From Hyalella azteca (Eukaryota > Arthropoda > Malacostraca > Amphipoda > Hyalellidae), in contig NW_025934572.1 of the NCBI RefSeq assembly GCF_000764305.2, positions 186,001 to 250,000 on the forward strand: a stretch of 64,000 bases of DNA, written 5' to 3'. Positions 1 to 11,400 of the stretch are shown here, in pieces. Positions within the stretch are counted from its first letter, which is position 1; each line of letters starts with the position of its first letter. The notes below the pieces were generated by a model, which worked only from the letters and a program-made list of their open reading frames with translations, made no database searches and was not told the DNA's origin. A program made the position numbers and the translations under genes.

Positions 1-1312
1 CGGTCAAAGTAATGGTAGGCAAAAGATGAGAGCTCCTCCCCTGCTGAGAGGAATTCAAGCACCAGTTTACGTTACTGGAAGGAGTTTCTTTTGAGTTCTC
101 AGAATTACATTTAAATTTAGGACACAAGGCTGAAATGTGGGTTTTCTTGCTGCAAAAACTACACGGATAATCTAGGTTAGATGGACAAGAAGGCTTCATG
201 TGCTTGGAACTTGAACACAAAAAACACAACCCTAACTCTTTACATCTAGAAATTCTGCTGGCTGGACTAGGATACTTTGAACACTTCAACATGGAATGAT
301 TGGCTGCGCCACAGAACTCACAAGACTTGCTTGAAACACCTGCTGCCGAATTCACAAGAACTGACCTTTCGTCAGACAACGTACGGACAGGTTTTGCATC
401 AGAGACTTTGTCTTTGGGTTCAGCGGGCTTCATAGCTGAAGTATCCTTACGCAAGTTGAGCATTCTAATGATCTCTACGTAGTTGTCAAAAATCTGATCT
501 AAGCTAGGGTAGTTAGTGTCTAATCTAATAATGAATTCATCCCTAACAATGGCAGGCAACTTGTGAAGAATCAAATGGCTAACAAACTCTGCAGATGCTT
601 CGCTGCTCAACAAATCACGCTTATAATGTTCATTAAAAAAAAGTTTAGTTTCAAAAAAAGTATGATCAGGTTTAGGTTTCAATGCAAGCAGCTTCTGATA
701 CAGATCATCAATAACGGCCTTACGGTTCAAAAATTCAGATTCAAGCAATTTTAAAGCAACATCATAATTTTCATTGTTAACCTGCAAATGCTGCAGAACT
801 TTGAGGGCATAGCCTCGCAAATAAGTTTTTAAATAGGTGAATTTGGCTGAAGGCGAAAGAGTCTTACGGTGACCAATGCAGTTTTGAAATTGCATAATGA
901 AAGCACTGAACTCCAAATGGCTAGCACCTTCCCCTGAGAACACCGGGCAGCTAAGATTAGGCAATTTAAGTTCAAAAGCAGTTTCGTTGACTTTGCAAGT
1001 TTGAGCTGATTTTTCTAAAGCGGCAATTTTAGTGGTAACCTCAATTAAATAGGCACTCTGACTTTCTAGTTCATTATCAAATTCCTCGGAAAATTCCGAA
1101 GAATCTCCTTGCAAGGATAAGATGGCGTTAATTTGTTCATCAATTGATTTTACATTTGACAACAGATCTTTAATGGAGGCAATAGCAGAACTCACCGCTG
1201 ATTCAGGTGATTCGTCCAACTTCTTGAGCAGCATGGTGATCTGACTCTTACGGACGGCCCTACTACGCCTCAGTTGCGTCAAGTCAACCTGGCTTTTGTC
1301 CGAATCGCACAT
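1..1312 (-). CDS. BEL/Pao retrotransposon gag polyprotein, 5' part, runs off the left edge
   Basis: Reading the minus strand from an ATG at 1312-1310 gives one open frame to the window edge (about 437 codons). The order is: a hydrophilic N-terminal region with a short predicted helix; a central block of about 150 residues resembling the DUF1759 capsid-like domain of BEL/Pao elements (FSGEG..., then a K-F-T-Y-L-K motif); then three zinc knuckles of exact CX2CX4HX4C spacing (CEFCGAANHSMLKC, CFLCSSSKHMKPSC, CSFCSKKTHISALC). DUF1759 followed by zinc knuckles is typical of the Gag part of BEL/Pao polyproteins. Protease, reverse transcriptase and integrase would lie beyond the left edge. No stop or frameshift is seen in this part, so the copy may be fairly young. 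The family call is strong; whether the whole element is intact cannot be seen. Confidence 0.85.
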   Translation of the reverse strand, partial: MCDSDKSQVDLTQLRRSRAVRKSQITMLLKKLDESPESAVSSAIASIKDLLSNVKSIDEQINAILSLQGDSSEFSEEFDNELESQSAYLIEVTTKIAALEKSAQTCKVNETAFELKLPNLSCPVFSGEGASHLEFSAFIMQFQNCIGHRKTLSPSAKFTYLKTYLRGYALKVLQHLQVNNENYDVALKLLESEFLNRKAVIDDLYQKLLALKPKPDHTFFETKLFFNEHYKRDLLSSEASAEFVSHLILHKLPAIVRDEFIIRLDTNYPSLDQIFDNYVEIIRMLNLRKDTSAMKPAEPKDKVSDAKPVRTLSDERSVLVNSAAGVSSKSCEFCGAANHSMLKCSKYPSPASRISRCKELGLCFLCSSSKHMKPSCPSNLDYPCSFCSKKTHISALCPKFKCNSENSKETPSSNVNWCLNSSQQGRSSHLLPTITLT

Positions 1313-1414
1313 CGCGACAAATTAGGAGTTCTAACTAGAAAAATTGATTAATGCAAATGCACAGGATCGAAATGAGAGAGAGACCAGTGACAAACAAATA
1401 GATAAGAATTATAT

Positions 1415-2794
1415 TGAATTTCGGTACAACTGGAAATAAAAAAAACAAAGAAAGCGTTGAAACTTTTATTGTGGTTCCGCAAAGAGAATTGGTTCGCAGA
1501 ACGAAGCCAGAAGGAAACGAGAAGCACGAAGCGCGATGAGGAACTCGTGCACTGTAGTAAAATACGTACGCACATAAGTACAAATTCGAACGTTAGAAGT
1601 CTAGAACACAATATTTGATTTAAATAGAATGAGTCACTGTTTCAGGTGAATATGTCTCTCTCTCCAATTCTCACCATATATTGCCGGAGGCAACAGAACA
1701 TATAAGCAAGGAGAAGTTCCGTTCAAAAATCAGAAACGGCAGAGTTGAAGACCAAGTAGAGGTGGTTGGGTGGATTCTTATCTGAATAAGACAGAAAACC
1801 AACGTAAGACTATCATTAATGGATTTAAAGTTATAACGCAATGTATTTCAGTATGGTTTCAGTAAATTCAGAATAATGAGAATAGTTTCAAATAATCAAT
1901 ATGACAAACCTATTTGTTTCCGTTGAGGAACCCTAGACAAGAGTTCTCATGAAGAGAACTATTAGGAAGAAAAAAGTGAAAACAGTAATAGGAGTGTTCG
2001 CTCGTACTTAAAGAGAGTAAAGCGCATGCAAGCATGCAGTTAATTAATTCACAGCACTAGGCATGTGACATAATCGGTATACACCGAAGCTCCAAGGAGC
2101 CAATAACCCTATACGGGTTCCAAGCACTGGCGTAAAGCCGGTTAAGCAAGATCTTAATTAAACGAGCGAAACACAGAAGTTCTAACATGCATTTAAATGG
2201 AACAAAATAAAATGAAAACACACTCGCACAAACTCAAATTAAGTAACAGATAAGCAAGAGTTAACAAAAGTAATAATACTGTTTGAGCAAGAGGTCTTCA
2301 CTCCGGTAAGGTTAAAGCAATAGTGTCAAGATCGAGCTAACGAGCTTCGACTATGCCTCTTAACACGAGACAAACGATAAGCGTATAAACTTTAACAAAT
2401 TAATTAGACAACAAATTTTAACACCGGCTGTGTCACGCTCGGGAAGGTATATGAATCGCACTGTGGACTTGGGCTATGCTGACCTCTAGCTATCCACCAT
2501 ACAGTTTACACATCCAGATTCCGGAGTGTTGTGTAGCAGCACTGAGCACTGCATTAACCTGCTGAAGAACAGAACAGAACATCGTCAATAATTCAGTTGG
2601 TGCATTTCCCGGTTGAGCAGGGCATTCATCAATCAGCCGCTGACGAATTATTTAAGTAACAACTGGGACATTGAAGAGCCATTTCTCCTACCTCCAGAGA
2701 CAAGCTCACAACCAGACTAAGACTCAGAAAATTCAAAGCATTCAACAATCAACTTCATCTCAAAATTGTCGGTGAATTCAACAGGCTTGTGACA
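1415..2794 (-). mobile_element. Probable 5' LTR and leader of the BEL/Pao element
   Basis: This stretch lies just upstream of gag (minus strand) and holds no coding frame. On the minus strand it starts TGTCACAAGCC at 2794, a common LTR start, and its other end (1415-1621) is repeated at 4507-4716. That end carries an AATAAA-type polyadenylation signal (minus strand, near 1465). The right border is followed by CCAGT, a possible 5-bp target duplication. The partner LTR is outside the window, so both borders are inferred and no primer-binding site was confirmed. Confidence 0.4.
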
Positions 2795-4195
2795 CCAGTG
2801 AAAACTACGTAGGGTAGGGCAGGAAGCCAGGAAGAGCACCAAAATGCCTCCAATACCTGGAGGCTTGGGCAGAATTTTCTGAAATTTGTAGGTTAAACCG
2901 TTAAAACAATTGTTCTATAAGCAATTTTTAAATTAGGCTACGGTATATAATTTGCAAGCTGTGGATGCTGAAAAAAATGATATTTTTTATGGTAAAAATT
3001 AGACTAGAAGTCTAGAGTTTGTACCTACTAGGCTACTACCTAGTTACCTACAAATAATGAAATGGGTTGAAATTAACCATATGAATCATGGGTGTTGTGT
3101 TGTTGTTGTTGCAAGCACAGGTGATTTCTTGTTTCTGGCAGATGTCCCAAAATTGATAGATGTTCTGGCAGTTCTGCCACACTGCCACTGTGCCACCCAC
3201 AGCAGTGACAGCACAATCCTGGAGAGTGGAGACAGTGGAGAGTCACTAGCAGCTAGCCTAGCTAGCCTACTTGCTAGAGTGCAGCAAAGCTGGAAAAGTC
3301 TTATTTCTTCTGAAATATTGTGGCACTAGTGTCATAAATTTTTGTTTGATTGAAAAAATTGCATTTGCATTTTGTAATCATGTCATTTCATAAAATGTTC
3401 AACTTCTGCAACCTGCAGTATATGTATACTTCAATGCTCCTGCCTCCTGCCAAAATAACATGCAGAATGTAATAAAAAGTCAACTCAAAACATTTCCTAC
3501 ATGAAGATCACATAGTTGTGGTCACGTCAGGGTCAGACCAGAGTCAGAGTGGTCATACTGCATTACCACTTGTTCAGTTGCTGCTTAAGTGAAGACAAAT
3601 GCTAGTGACTGTTTTCTGTAATCTGTATGGGACTTTGTAAATTGTAAATAACATGGGACTTTGTATGCATGGGACTTTGTAAATAACAAGTTTGTGGCAA
3701 ATTGCAGGTCATAGGCCTAAATGGCTTTACAGGGCCGAGATATGGAATTTACGGCTCAAAGAAATGGAATCACGGCTGGCAAACCCATGAAGCCATGTCT
3801 TGAACAAATGGAAACATGGCTGGCAAACCCATGAAGCCATAGCTTGAAAAATCCAGTCGCGTCTTGCTTAGTAAATATACCTATTCCATGCCTGGAGTGC
3901 AGGGGAAATATATCAATGGGATTGTCATTTGTCATTTTGAAACTTATTACAGAACTGAGAAATCCCTTGTCTTGAAGTTGAAAGTGACCAGACAAACCTG
4001 CAATAAATTCGAATCTTGTTCAGTGCCCCGAAATTCGAACCTATTTCGCGGGATACCCCCGCGAAATTGAACTAAAATGTTTGTCTTACCAGTGGCCGTC
4101 GCGTCGAAGGTGAGGTTTTCTTTTCGGTTTAGTCAGGGAAAACCCATAGGAGCACTTTTGGTCGGGTCCCCTTTAATTTCCTATATAGGCAGCAC
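2795..4195. other. Non-coding stretch with small local duplications
   Basis: No convincing gene is seen. A direct repeat of about 55 bp around 3770-3850 contains ggctggcaaacccatgaagc twice, and catgggactttgtaaat-type units repeat near 3620-3690. The open frame at 3057-3329 has low-complexity composition and no recognisable protein. Confidence 0.5.
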
Positions 4196-4205
4196 NNNNN
4201 NNNNN
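4196..4205. other. Assembly gap (10 N)
   Basis: Ten N bases in a row. It sits beside a GC-rich hairpin and a repeat fragment, which may be why assembly failed here. The true gap length is unknown. Confidence 0.99.
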
Positions 4206-4295
4206 ATATCTACACATAGCCTCAGATCAATGAGCTGTGGGTAACTCCGGCTAACAGTAAATCCGCTTTGCACAACACAGCCACTGCTTCACAGC

Positions 4296-4428
4296 GCCGG
4301 AGCACAACTGGCCGGAGCCCGGAGCGCAACAGGCCCTACCGCAACAGGCGGCGCAGGTTAGGTTACATTAGGAGTAGCTGTTGCGGTAGGGGTAGGGCCT
4401 GTTGCACCCCGGCCAGTTGTGCTCCGGC
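4296..4428. repeat. Long GC-rich imperfect inverted repeat
   Basis: The left arm (4296-4347) and right arm (4378-4428) are reverse complements apart from a few changes and small indels; both contain gccggagcacaactggccgg or its complement and a caacaggccctacc core. The loop is about 30 nt. It could fold as a strong hairpin. It lies between the assembly gap and the LTR fragment, so a local assembly or insertion artefact cannot be excluded. Confidence 0.8.
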
Positions 4429-4506
4429 CTGTATGCCCTCCGGCCTGTGACTGAACGGCGCTGTTGCAGTGGGCGCTTTGTGTCAAAAGCCGTGAAGATG
4501 CCCGGT

Positions 4507-4716
4507 ATTGAATTTCGGTACAACTGGAAATCAAAAAACAAAGAAAGCGTTGAAACTTGTATTGTGGTTCCGCAAAGAGAATTGGTTCGCAGAATAAAGC
4601 CAGAAGGAAACGTAAAGCACGAAGCGCGATGAGGAACTCGTGCACTGTAGTAAAATACGTACGCACATAAGTACAAGTTTGAACGTTAGAAGTCTAGAAC
4701 ACAATATTTGATTTAT
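4507..4716 (-). repeat. Second copy of the BEL LTR end (matches 1415-1621)
   Basis: About 206 bp at 1415-1621 and 4507-4716 are nearly identical in the same orientation, starting at attgaatttcggtacaact and ending at acacaatatttgattta. Similarity stops abruptly on both sides. This is a truncated or solo LTR fragment of the same family. All open frames here are antisense to the LTR and are not genes. Confidence 0.75.
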
Positions 4717-5449
4717 GAGAGATGTGTGCGCGGGCACGTATTTGGTATATATTAGTGTATTGTTGAAAGTAAATTTGATTGTTGTGTGTTTGTTAATGGT
4801 ATTGTATGTATTGTCTGTAGTGTAGATGTATATGTTTTATTAATTGTATGTTGTATATTAAGATAGATTGGGGGTTATGTTCGGTTATCTGGTTGCCTGA
4901 TAGTGCACAATAACTGAATAAAATAGGGTGTAATTCATCTAGCATGAACTGTGAGGTTCCTCTCCACATGAGGTCCTGAGGATCATTCACTATCTTTCCT
5001 ACTTCTTCAAAATAACTCTATGCTTATGTTGAGTTGAAGGGCCTATCTTCAGTCTCTTAACTGGGAAGGGCATCTCTCAACTGGGTGAAGAGCCAAAGTT
5101 GGGTGAGAAAAATCTACTAGCATATCTGGAAGACTGGAAGTAAGCATTGCTTATAGCACTGATAGATCTAACAGTTATGCAAGACGTAACGGTGTACGTA
5201 AAACATTGCATATCATAAACTAGTTAACTATTTTATTAGATTTGATATACTAAAATTACCTTCTATCCTCTAATATAAGTCACAAACTGTACCTATATAT
5301 TTACTTTGCCTGTTTGCCAGCAAATTTTATGCCAATTTAAAAATATTCATCATTTATTAGATACCTATTCTACTGATGAATGTCCTGTATTGAACTCATT
5401 TTCCAAGTTGAATGGATCATTTTGATCAATCAAGCTTGTGGTGTTGTAG

Positions 5450-8400
5450 GGAAGACTTCAGTGCTGATAAATCACAGCATCATGGTGTACCTACTGTCAC
5501 ATCTAAGGAGCAGGTATGTGGTTATTGAACTTTTCATTTTAAGCCAAAGATTCTTGTAAGATGAATATGAGTTTTATTTAGTTCCATGTATCCACAGCAT
5601 TTTTCTGTGCTAGTATTTTTCGTAGTTTTTTCTTGTTTTTTTTTATTTTTTTCTGTCATACCGTACCACTTTCTTTCCTTGTTTTCCCATCTCAATCTTA
5701 TAAAATTTGTCTAATGGTTAAATTTTTTTTCAGCAGCAATATATTGTGAAACCAAGCTATAAGTATAACCCTTTTACTGATGAGGAGGACAAAAATTTAA
5801 TTATAGCTTAGGACTTTGAACTTTTTCATGAGGTAATAGAGCTGTGCAGTTGGGAATTACTTTTGGCTTTTGGGGCACTTGTTTATCACTTTAAGACTGT
5901 TATTTACCATTAAATCATAGATTGAAGAGCTCATTAGCTCAAGAGCTACTGCTGAAATATTATTTGCCATCATGTTGATGTAGTATTTATTTTCCTTCAA
6001 AGTCTTCCAAATGTTGTTAATATTTGAAACTTCTTTTGAATTTAACAGTGTAAACTTTTCTATAAATTCCCTGCTAGCATGATAAAAAGTAGCTAACTAC
6101 CTGATATGTTATAAGAATGTAATGTTCTTTATGTAGTTGAACCATGGATTTATTGAAGTTTTCTTGCAGATGAAGGTTGAAGAAAGCATTTCTGCATATT
6201 ATCAATTCATCTATAACAAGAAACCCTTCAAAACTGAAGATCTCAAGCTTGAAAGAAGCAGGCATGTTGCATACCTCAGACATGGACTGAAAAATCTCTC
6301 CAAATCATTTGAGGTAAAAATTAATAAATATTTATTTGCACTAATTGGTGAACTTTTTTGAGAGAAGGGCAAAATTTGCTGCTCCTGCAGGTGGTGAATA
6401 TTCATGGAATCTAGGTAGTATTTTGTCACGAGTTATTATATTTGAGTCATAAGTGACAATAAACACTTTTTCATATGATTTGTAGATCCAGATATTCAAT
6501 GATGAATTTAAAACTTCTATTTTCAGTTCCTTGATGCCAGTCGACCATGGCTGGTTTACTGGTGTTTACATGCACTTCATTTGCTAGAGGAGAGTCTAGA
6601 TCTTGATGAGCAGCAGTCTGTTATAGATTTCCTTGCAAGGTGAGAGTGGGACAAGGTTACCGTGGTTAGAAAATTAGTGTGAATAAATTAAGTCAATGTT
6701 TTTACCATTAGGAATATTATTTGTTTAGGTATACACACTGAAATGCTTAGAAAGATTGGTTCAATTTGTAGGCATATTGTAAATAATTTCAAACAACTGA
6801 TTCTAATATTAGTGAGACAGGTGCCTGAATAATGAAAGTAATCTTTAGTGCAGTCATGACTTCATTCAACATAATCTATGTACATAGATAATGAAATGAT
6901 TCCTGAAATTTTGGCCTTTAGATATGTGGCTGTTAACCTTATTTTCTTGATTCTCTAATAAATATTGGTAAAATTATTGTTAGCTTTGAAGAACTTTAAT
7001 TCCCTGTGTATTATTCCTCAGATGTCAGTGCAGTGATGGTGGTTTTGGTGGAGGTCCAGGCCAGTTGGCTCACTTGGCTCCCACATTTGCAGCTGTCAAT
7101 GCCCTTGTCACTATTGGCACTCCTGCTGCTTTTGCTGTCATCAACAGGTTGTGTAAAATTATTGTATCTGAGATCTTCTGATATTTTCTTGCAGCTAAAA
7201 CTTATGTACAAATTGTGGGCAGATTGTTTGCTAATTTATTGAATTTATACCTTGCTTGTATTGATTTCACATCAATTTTTTTCCTCACCTGGCTGAGTGC
7301 TCAAGTTAATCCATTATTTTCCATTTGCAATAGCTCCTTATGACCATTTATGTTTTATTTATTGCAAATCTTACAGTGTAATAAATGTACATTAGATTTT
7401 AATTAGGTCTTCTTGATTGAATTTTATTTGAAGGCATTTAAAATTGTGCTGGTTGGCACCAGAAATATGATTTTAACTTGACTACTTTTGTATAGGCGTT
7501 CCAGGAAACTTTTCTTCCTCAGATCTATTTCATCTAGAGATTTTTACTCATGAGAATTTGAAAAACAAATCTAATCCTTCTTTGCACCTGTAAATGACAA
7601 CCCAATTGGATTTATAATTATATACGTGTATAAAATTTTCCATGGAATGGTATACCACTTCTCCTTTCAGCCTTTTCCTAAACTGCTGGTTGAATAACAA
7701 ATACTTTTTTTCTCTTTGTAGTCAGTGAATACTATTTGTGGTTCTTTCAGTGTTAGATTAAAAACGATAATGAATATCCATCTCGTGACAGGCAGAGTCT
7801 TGCAGATTTCTTGGCACGGATGGTCACGGCTGAAGGATCGTTCCGCATGCACGAGGGCGGCGAAGTTGATATTAGAGGCACATACTGCGCTGTGTCAGTT
7901 GCCAGGCTATGCAGGCTTGCCATCCACCCTCTCATGTCTCGCACTGCCTCCTGGATAGTCCAGTAAGCTACATTGCCTAGCTTTCAAAATGATATAATGC
8001 TAATTTTTAGGAATATAATTATGATTTTTTGTGTGCAATGATATAAATCCACTTCTAATTTAAAATTAACTTTCATTGAACAAACATCATGGTTCTTCAA
8101 GTAGGAAAATTTTGGTTTCAATAGTCTGATCAGCCTCTACTCTGTCTCAAGCTGTCTGTAAATATGAAAAATTATTCATTTTAACTATACTTGAGGTGAT
8201 TCAAGTCTTGATTTACTATACTTTTTTAGATTTGACCAAATTTTCTCTGAATTTATGAATGTTTGAATGAAAATCATCTATTGTTTAGCTGCACTTTGCT
8301 TATGAATATTAATTTGTTTTCACTTGACAACATTTTTGTAACTGCCTATTGCCATTAACCAATAATTGCATCTCGCAGTAGCACCTAATTTCAGTACCAC

Positions 8401-11400
8401 TAGTTAACCGCTATTCGGTTTTTCAGTTGCCAAACGTATGAAGGTGGCTTCAGTGGAAGTCCTGGCCTGGAGGCACATGGCGGTTATACCTTTTGTGGCC
8501 TTGCTGCCTTGGCTCTGCTCGACTGCCAGCACCTTGCCGACAATAACAGGCTCTTGGTAATAGTTTTTTCATTACTGCATGGTGGAGGCATGTGGGGCTA
8601 GCTTCAGTTAGCTTCAGTCATTAATTTTTATGTGCTTCTATGGACAATTTGAAACACATTTTTGTGAGAGTATACCAAAAGATGCCTAGTTCATGTTGCT
8701 GCAACGGTATCAGCCTTGAATTTCTTCAGTTTTAATTCGACTATCAATCCAATTAGTTAGACTTCATTATTTTAATTTGATAAAAATTGGATAAAATAGA
8801 AAAATGGCATAAAAATTCTGAGTTTGCTAAAATTAATTCTTATATTCGATTAGCTCAGATGCCCATTTGGTTACTCAGTGCTATTATTTTGCTTTAATAC
8901 CTCGAATATATTCCAAATAGACATGGATTATAGTGGTTTATCTACTATAGAACTGTGTTAATGTCGTGATGTATTACAAAAGATGGGTGATATTTTTTTA
9001 TCGTATCAGCGATGGGTGGCAAGTCGACAGATGCGTTTGAGCGGCGGCTTCCAAGGACGCACCAACAAACTAGTGGACGGCTGCTACAGCTTCTGGCAAG
9101 GCGCCCTTTTCCCCCTCCTGCACCACACTCTCACCTCGCGAGGTAAGCTCTTCTTCAACACGAGCACCACACTCTCTCACCTCGCGAGGTAAGCTCTTCT
9201 CCAACACGAGCACCACACTCTCACCTCGCGAGGTAAGCTCTTCTCCAACACGAGCACCACACTCTCACCTCGCGAGGTAAGCTCTTCTCCAACACGAGCA
9301 CTACAACTTTACATCGCGAGATGCTTTCTTCTCAAAGTCACCTGAGATTTATCAGTGGCTGCATGTTGCTAAGTTGTAATCCTTGCTACATTTCGAATGA
9401 AAATTGAGTTTTCATGAAAGTTGAATTAACGAAAACTGAAATCTTGCTTGATCATTAGTACTTGATTCTTCAACTCAGCTAATTCCTTTATTGTGTATGC
9501 AGACAACCATGCAGACACGGATTCCTGTTGGCTTTTCCACTGCGAGGCGCTTCAGAACTACCTGCTCGTGTGCTGCCAACACCCTTCAGGGGGCCTCATT
9601 GACAAGCCTGGCAAGTCAGTCAAAAGAGACACTTAATAATCATATATTAGTTCGCATACATTGTATGATTTACTCTATTTTATTCAGAATATCAAACGTG
9701 CTGAATTTGACAGAGATGCATGCGAATATAATGAAATAAGGGTGCTATATAAATCATAGAAAGCAAGCAAAGTTTAATGTCAATGAAAGCCTGGCAGATG
9801 TTGCATACATGATTGCGAATTTGTCTTCAAGTCTTGTTCAGAATATTGTTCATATTGCTTTATTCCATTTCAAAGTGCTGGAAGTTATTCACCATTATGA
9901 GCTAAAGGTATTTGTGGTCTTAGTATCTTTGTATTATTCAGCCCGATTTGTCACATCATCATGAAATACTGTATTCTTCATTGGATTATAATTAAATCGT
10001 GAATCAGGAAAAAGATGCGATTCAAATAGTTTCGTTAAAGTTCACGGAAGAGAAGGAATTACAACCCTGTTTTCAATGTTAATTACTGTTCGTTTATTTT
10101 CAGGTCACCAGATTTCTACCACACATGCTACACGCTAAGTGGACTGAGCATCGCCCAGCACTTCTGCTACGGCAACACCAGCAAGCTGTCCGTCGTGGGA
10201 CATGATGCTAATGAAGTGGTCAGTTCAGATCTTGCAGCCATTGGTCTGCGGGTGATAACAGTTGTGATGACTGGATTTTCTTCATATATCCATTTAGGAT
10301 TGTATATCAGATAACATTTATTTCATATTCACGTTTTACTCATTATTTATATATATAATCTTATTTTCTAAATCTTGTTCCGTGCCTCATCTTGGTGCAA
10401 TAGACAATAGATATTTTCTTTGTATTTATTAAATAGACTTACTTCCTAAATCTTGTTCCATGTCTCATGGAAGTGAAAGATTAACTTACAATTCTGATTA
10501 TATTATGTGTAATTTTACATCGTAAATCTTCTTCCATGCCTCATCGGGGTATTAGATTAATTTCTATTCTCTTGGTATTTATTATATATCATTGTCTGTT
10601 TAATTTTAATGAATACAGCATTATCATCATCATCTTATTTATTGTTGTCACTGTGCAGGCAATGACACACCCCCTGTACAACGTGGGCATGAGCGCCGTG
10701 CACGCCGCCAAGTCGTACTTCATGCAGCAGCCTGACGTGCAACCTAGCGTCTTCTCGGCCTCTCCCTCCTCCGCCACACATAATGCAAACCAGGTTTTTG
10801 TTATATATATACCATATCTCACTCTCATGCATCCTATAGTATTTATTTCCTCATTACAATCGGGAACTATAATGTTGACCGACTCGTAGAGTACTTGAGG
10901 GCAATCAATGCATTTAACTACATATGATTCGCTCAACACCAAATACAAGTGACGTAATCTACCCCTAGCCAGTAATGTCCGACGTGACTATCGGCGCGAG
11001 ATAGCTCGACCTGAAGCGCTAGCAACTACGGCCACTGAACTAACTAACTCCTCATTACAATCGACCAGATCTCATAGCCGAAGTCTGATTGTCACCAATC
11101 GATAAAGATTATATTATACTAGTACTATGAAGTGAATATAGTTCTTCAATTTCAATGGTGCTATTATAATTGCAAGTTTTAATTTATGCTATTCATAGTT
11201 GAAAGACAAGAACGTTATCGGCATTCATACTATGTTATTCAGCATTTTGTTAGAACAGATCAGAGTTGGTGGTGTTGAAACATCATCACGGATCATTGCA
11301 TAAAAGCCGTTTATTAGCTGCATGATTTTTTGCAGCCGTTATTGGTTGTTTGTGCTCACTCATGATTGCTTTATCTGAGTGAAAATTAAAAGAAATCGAG

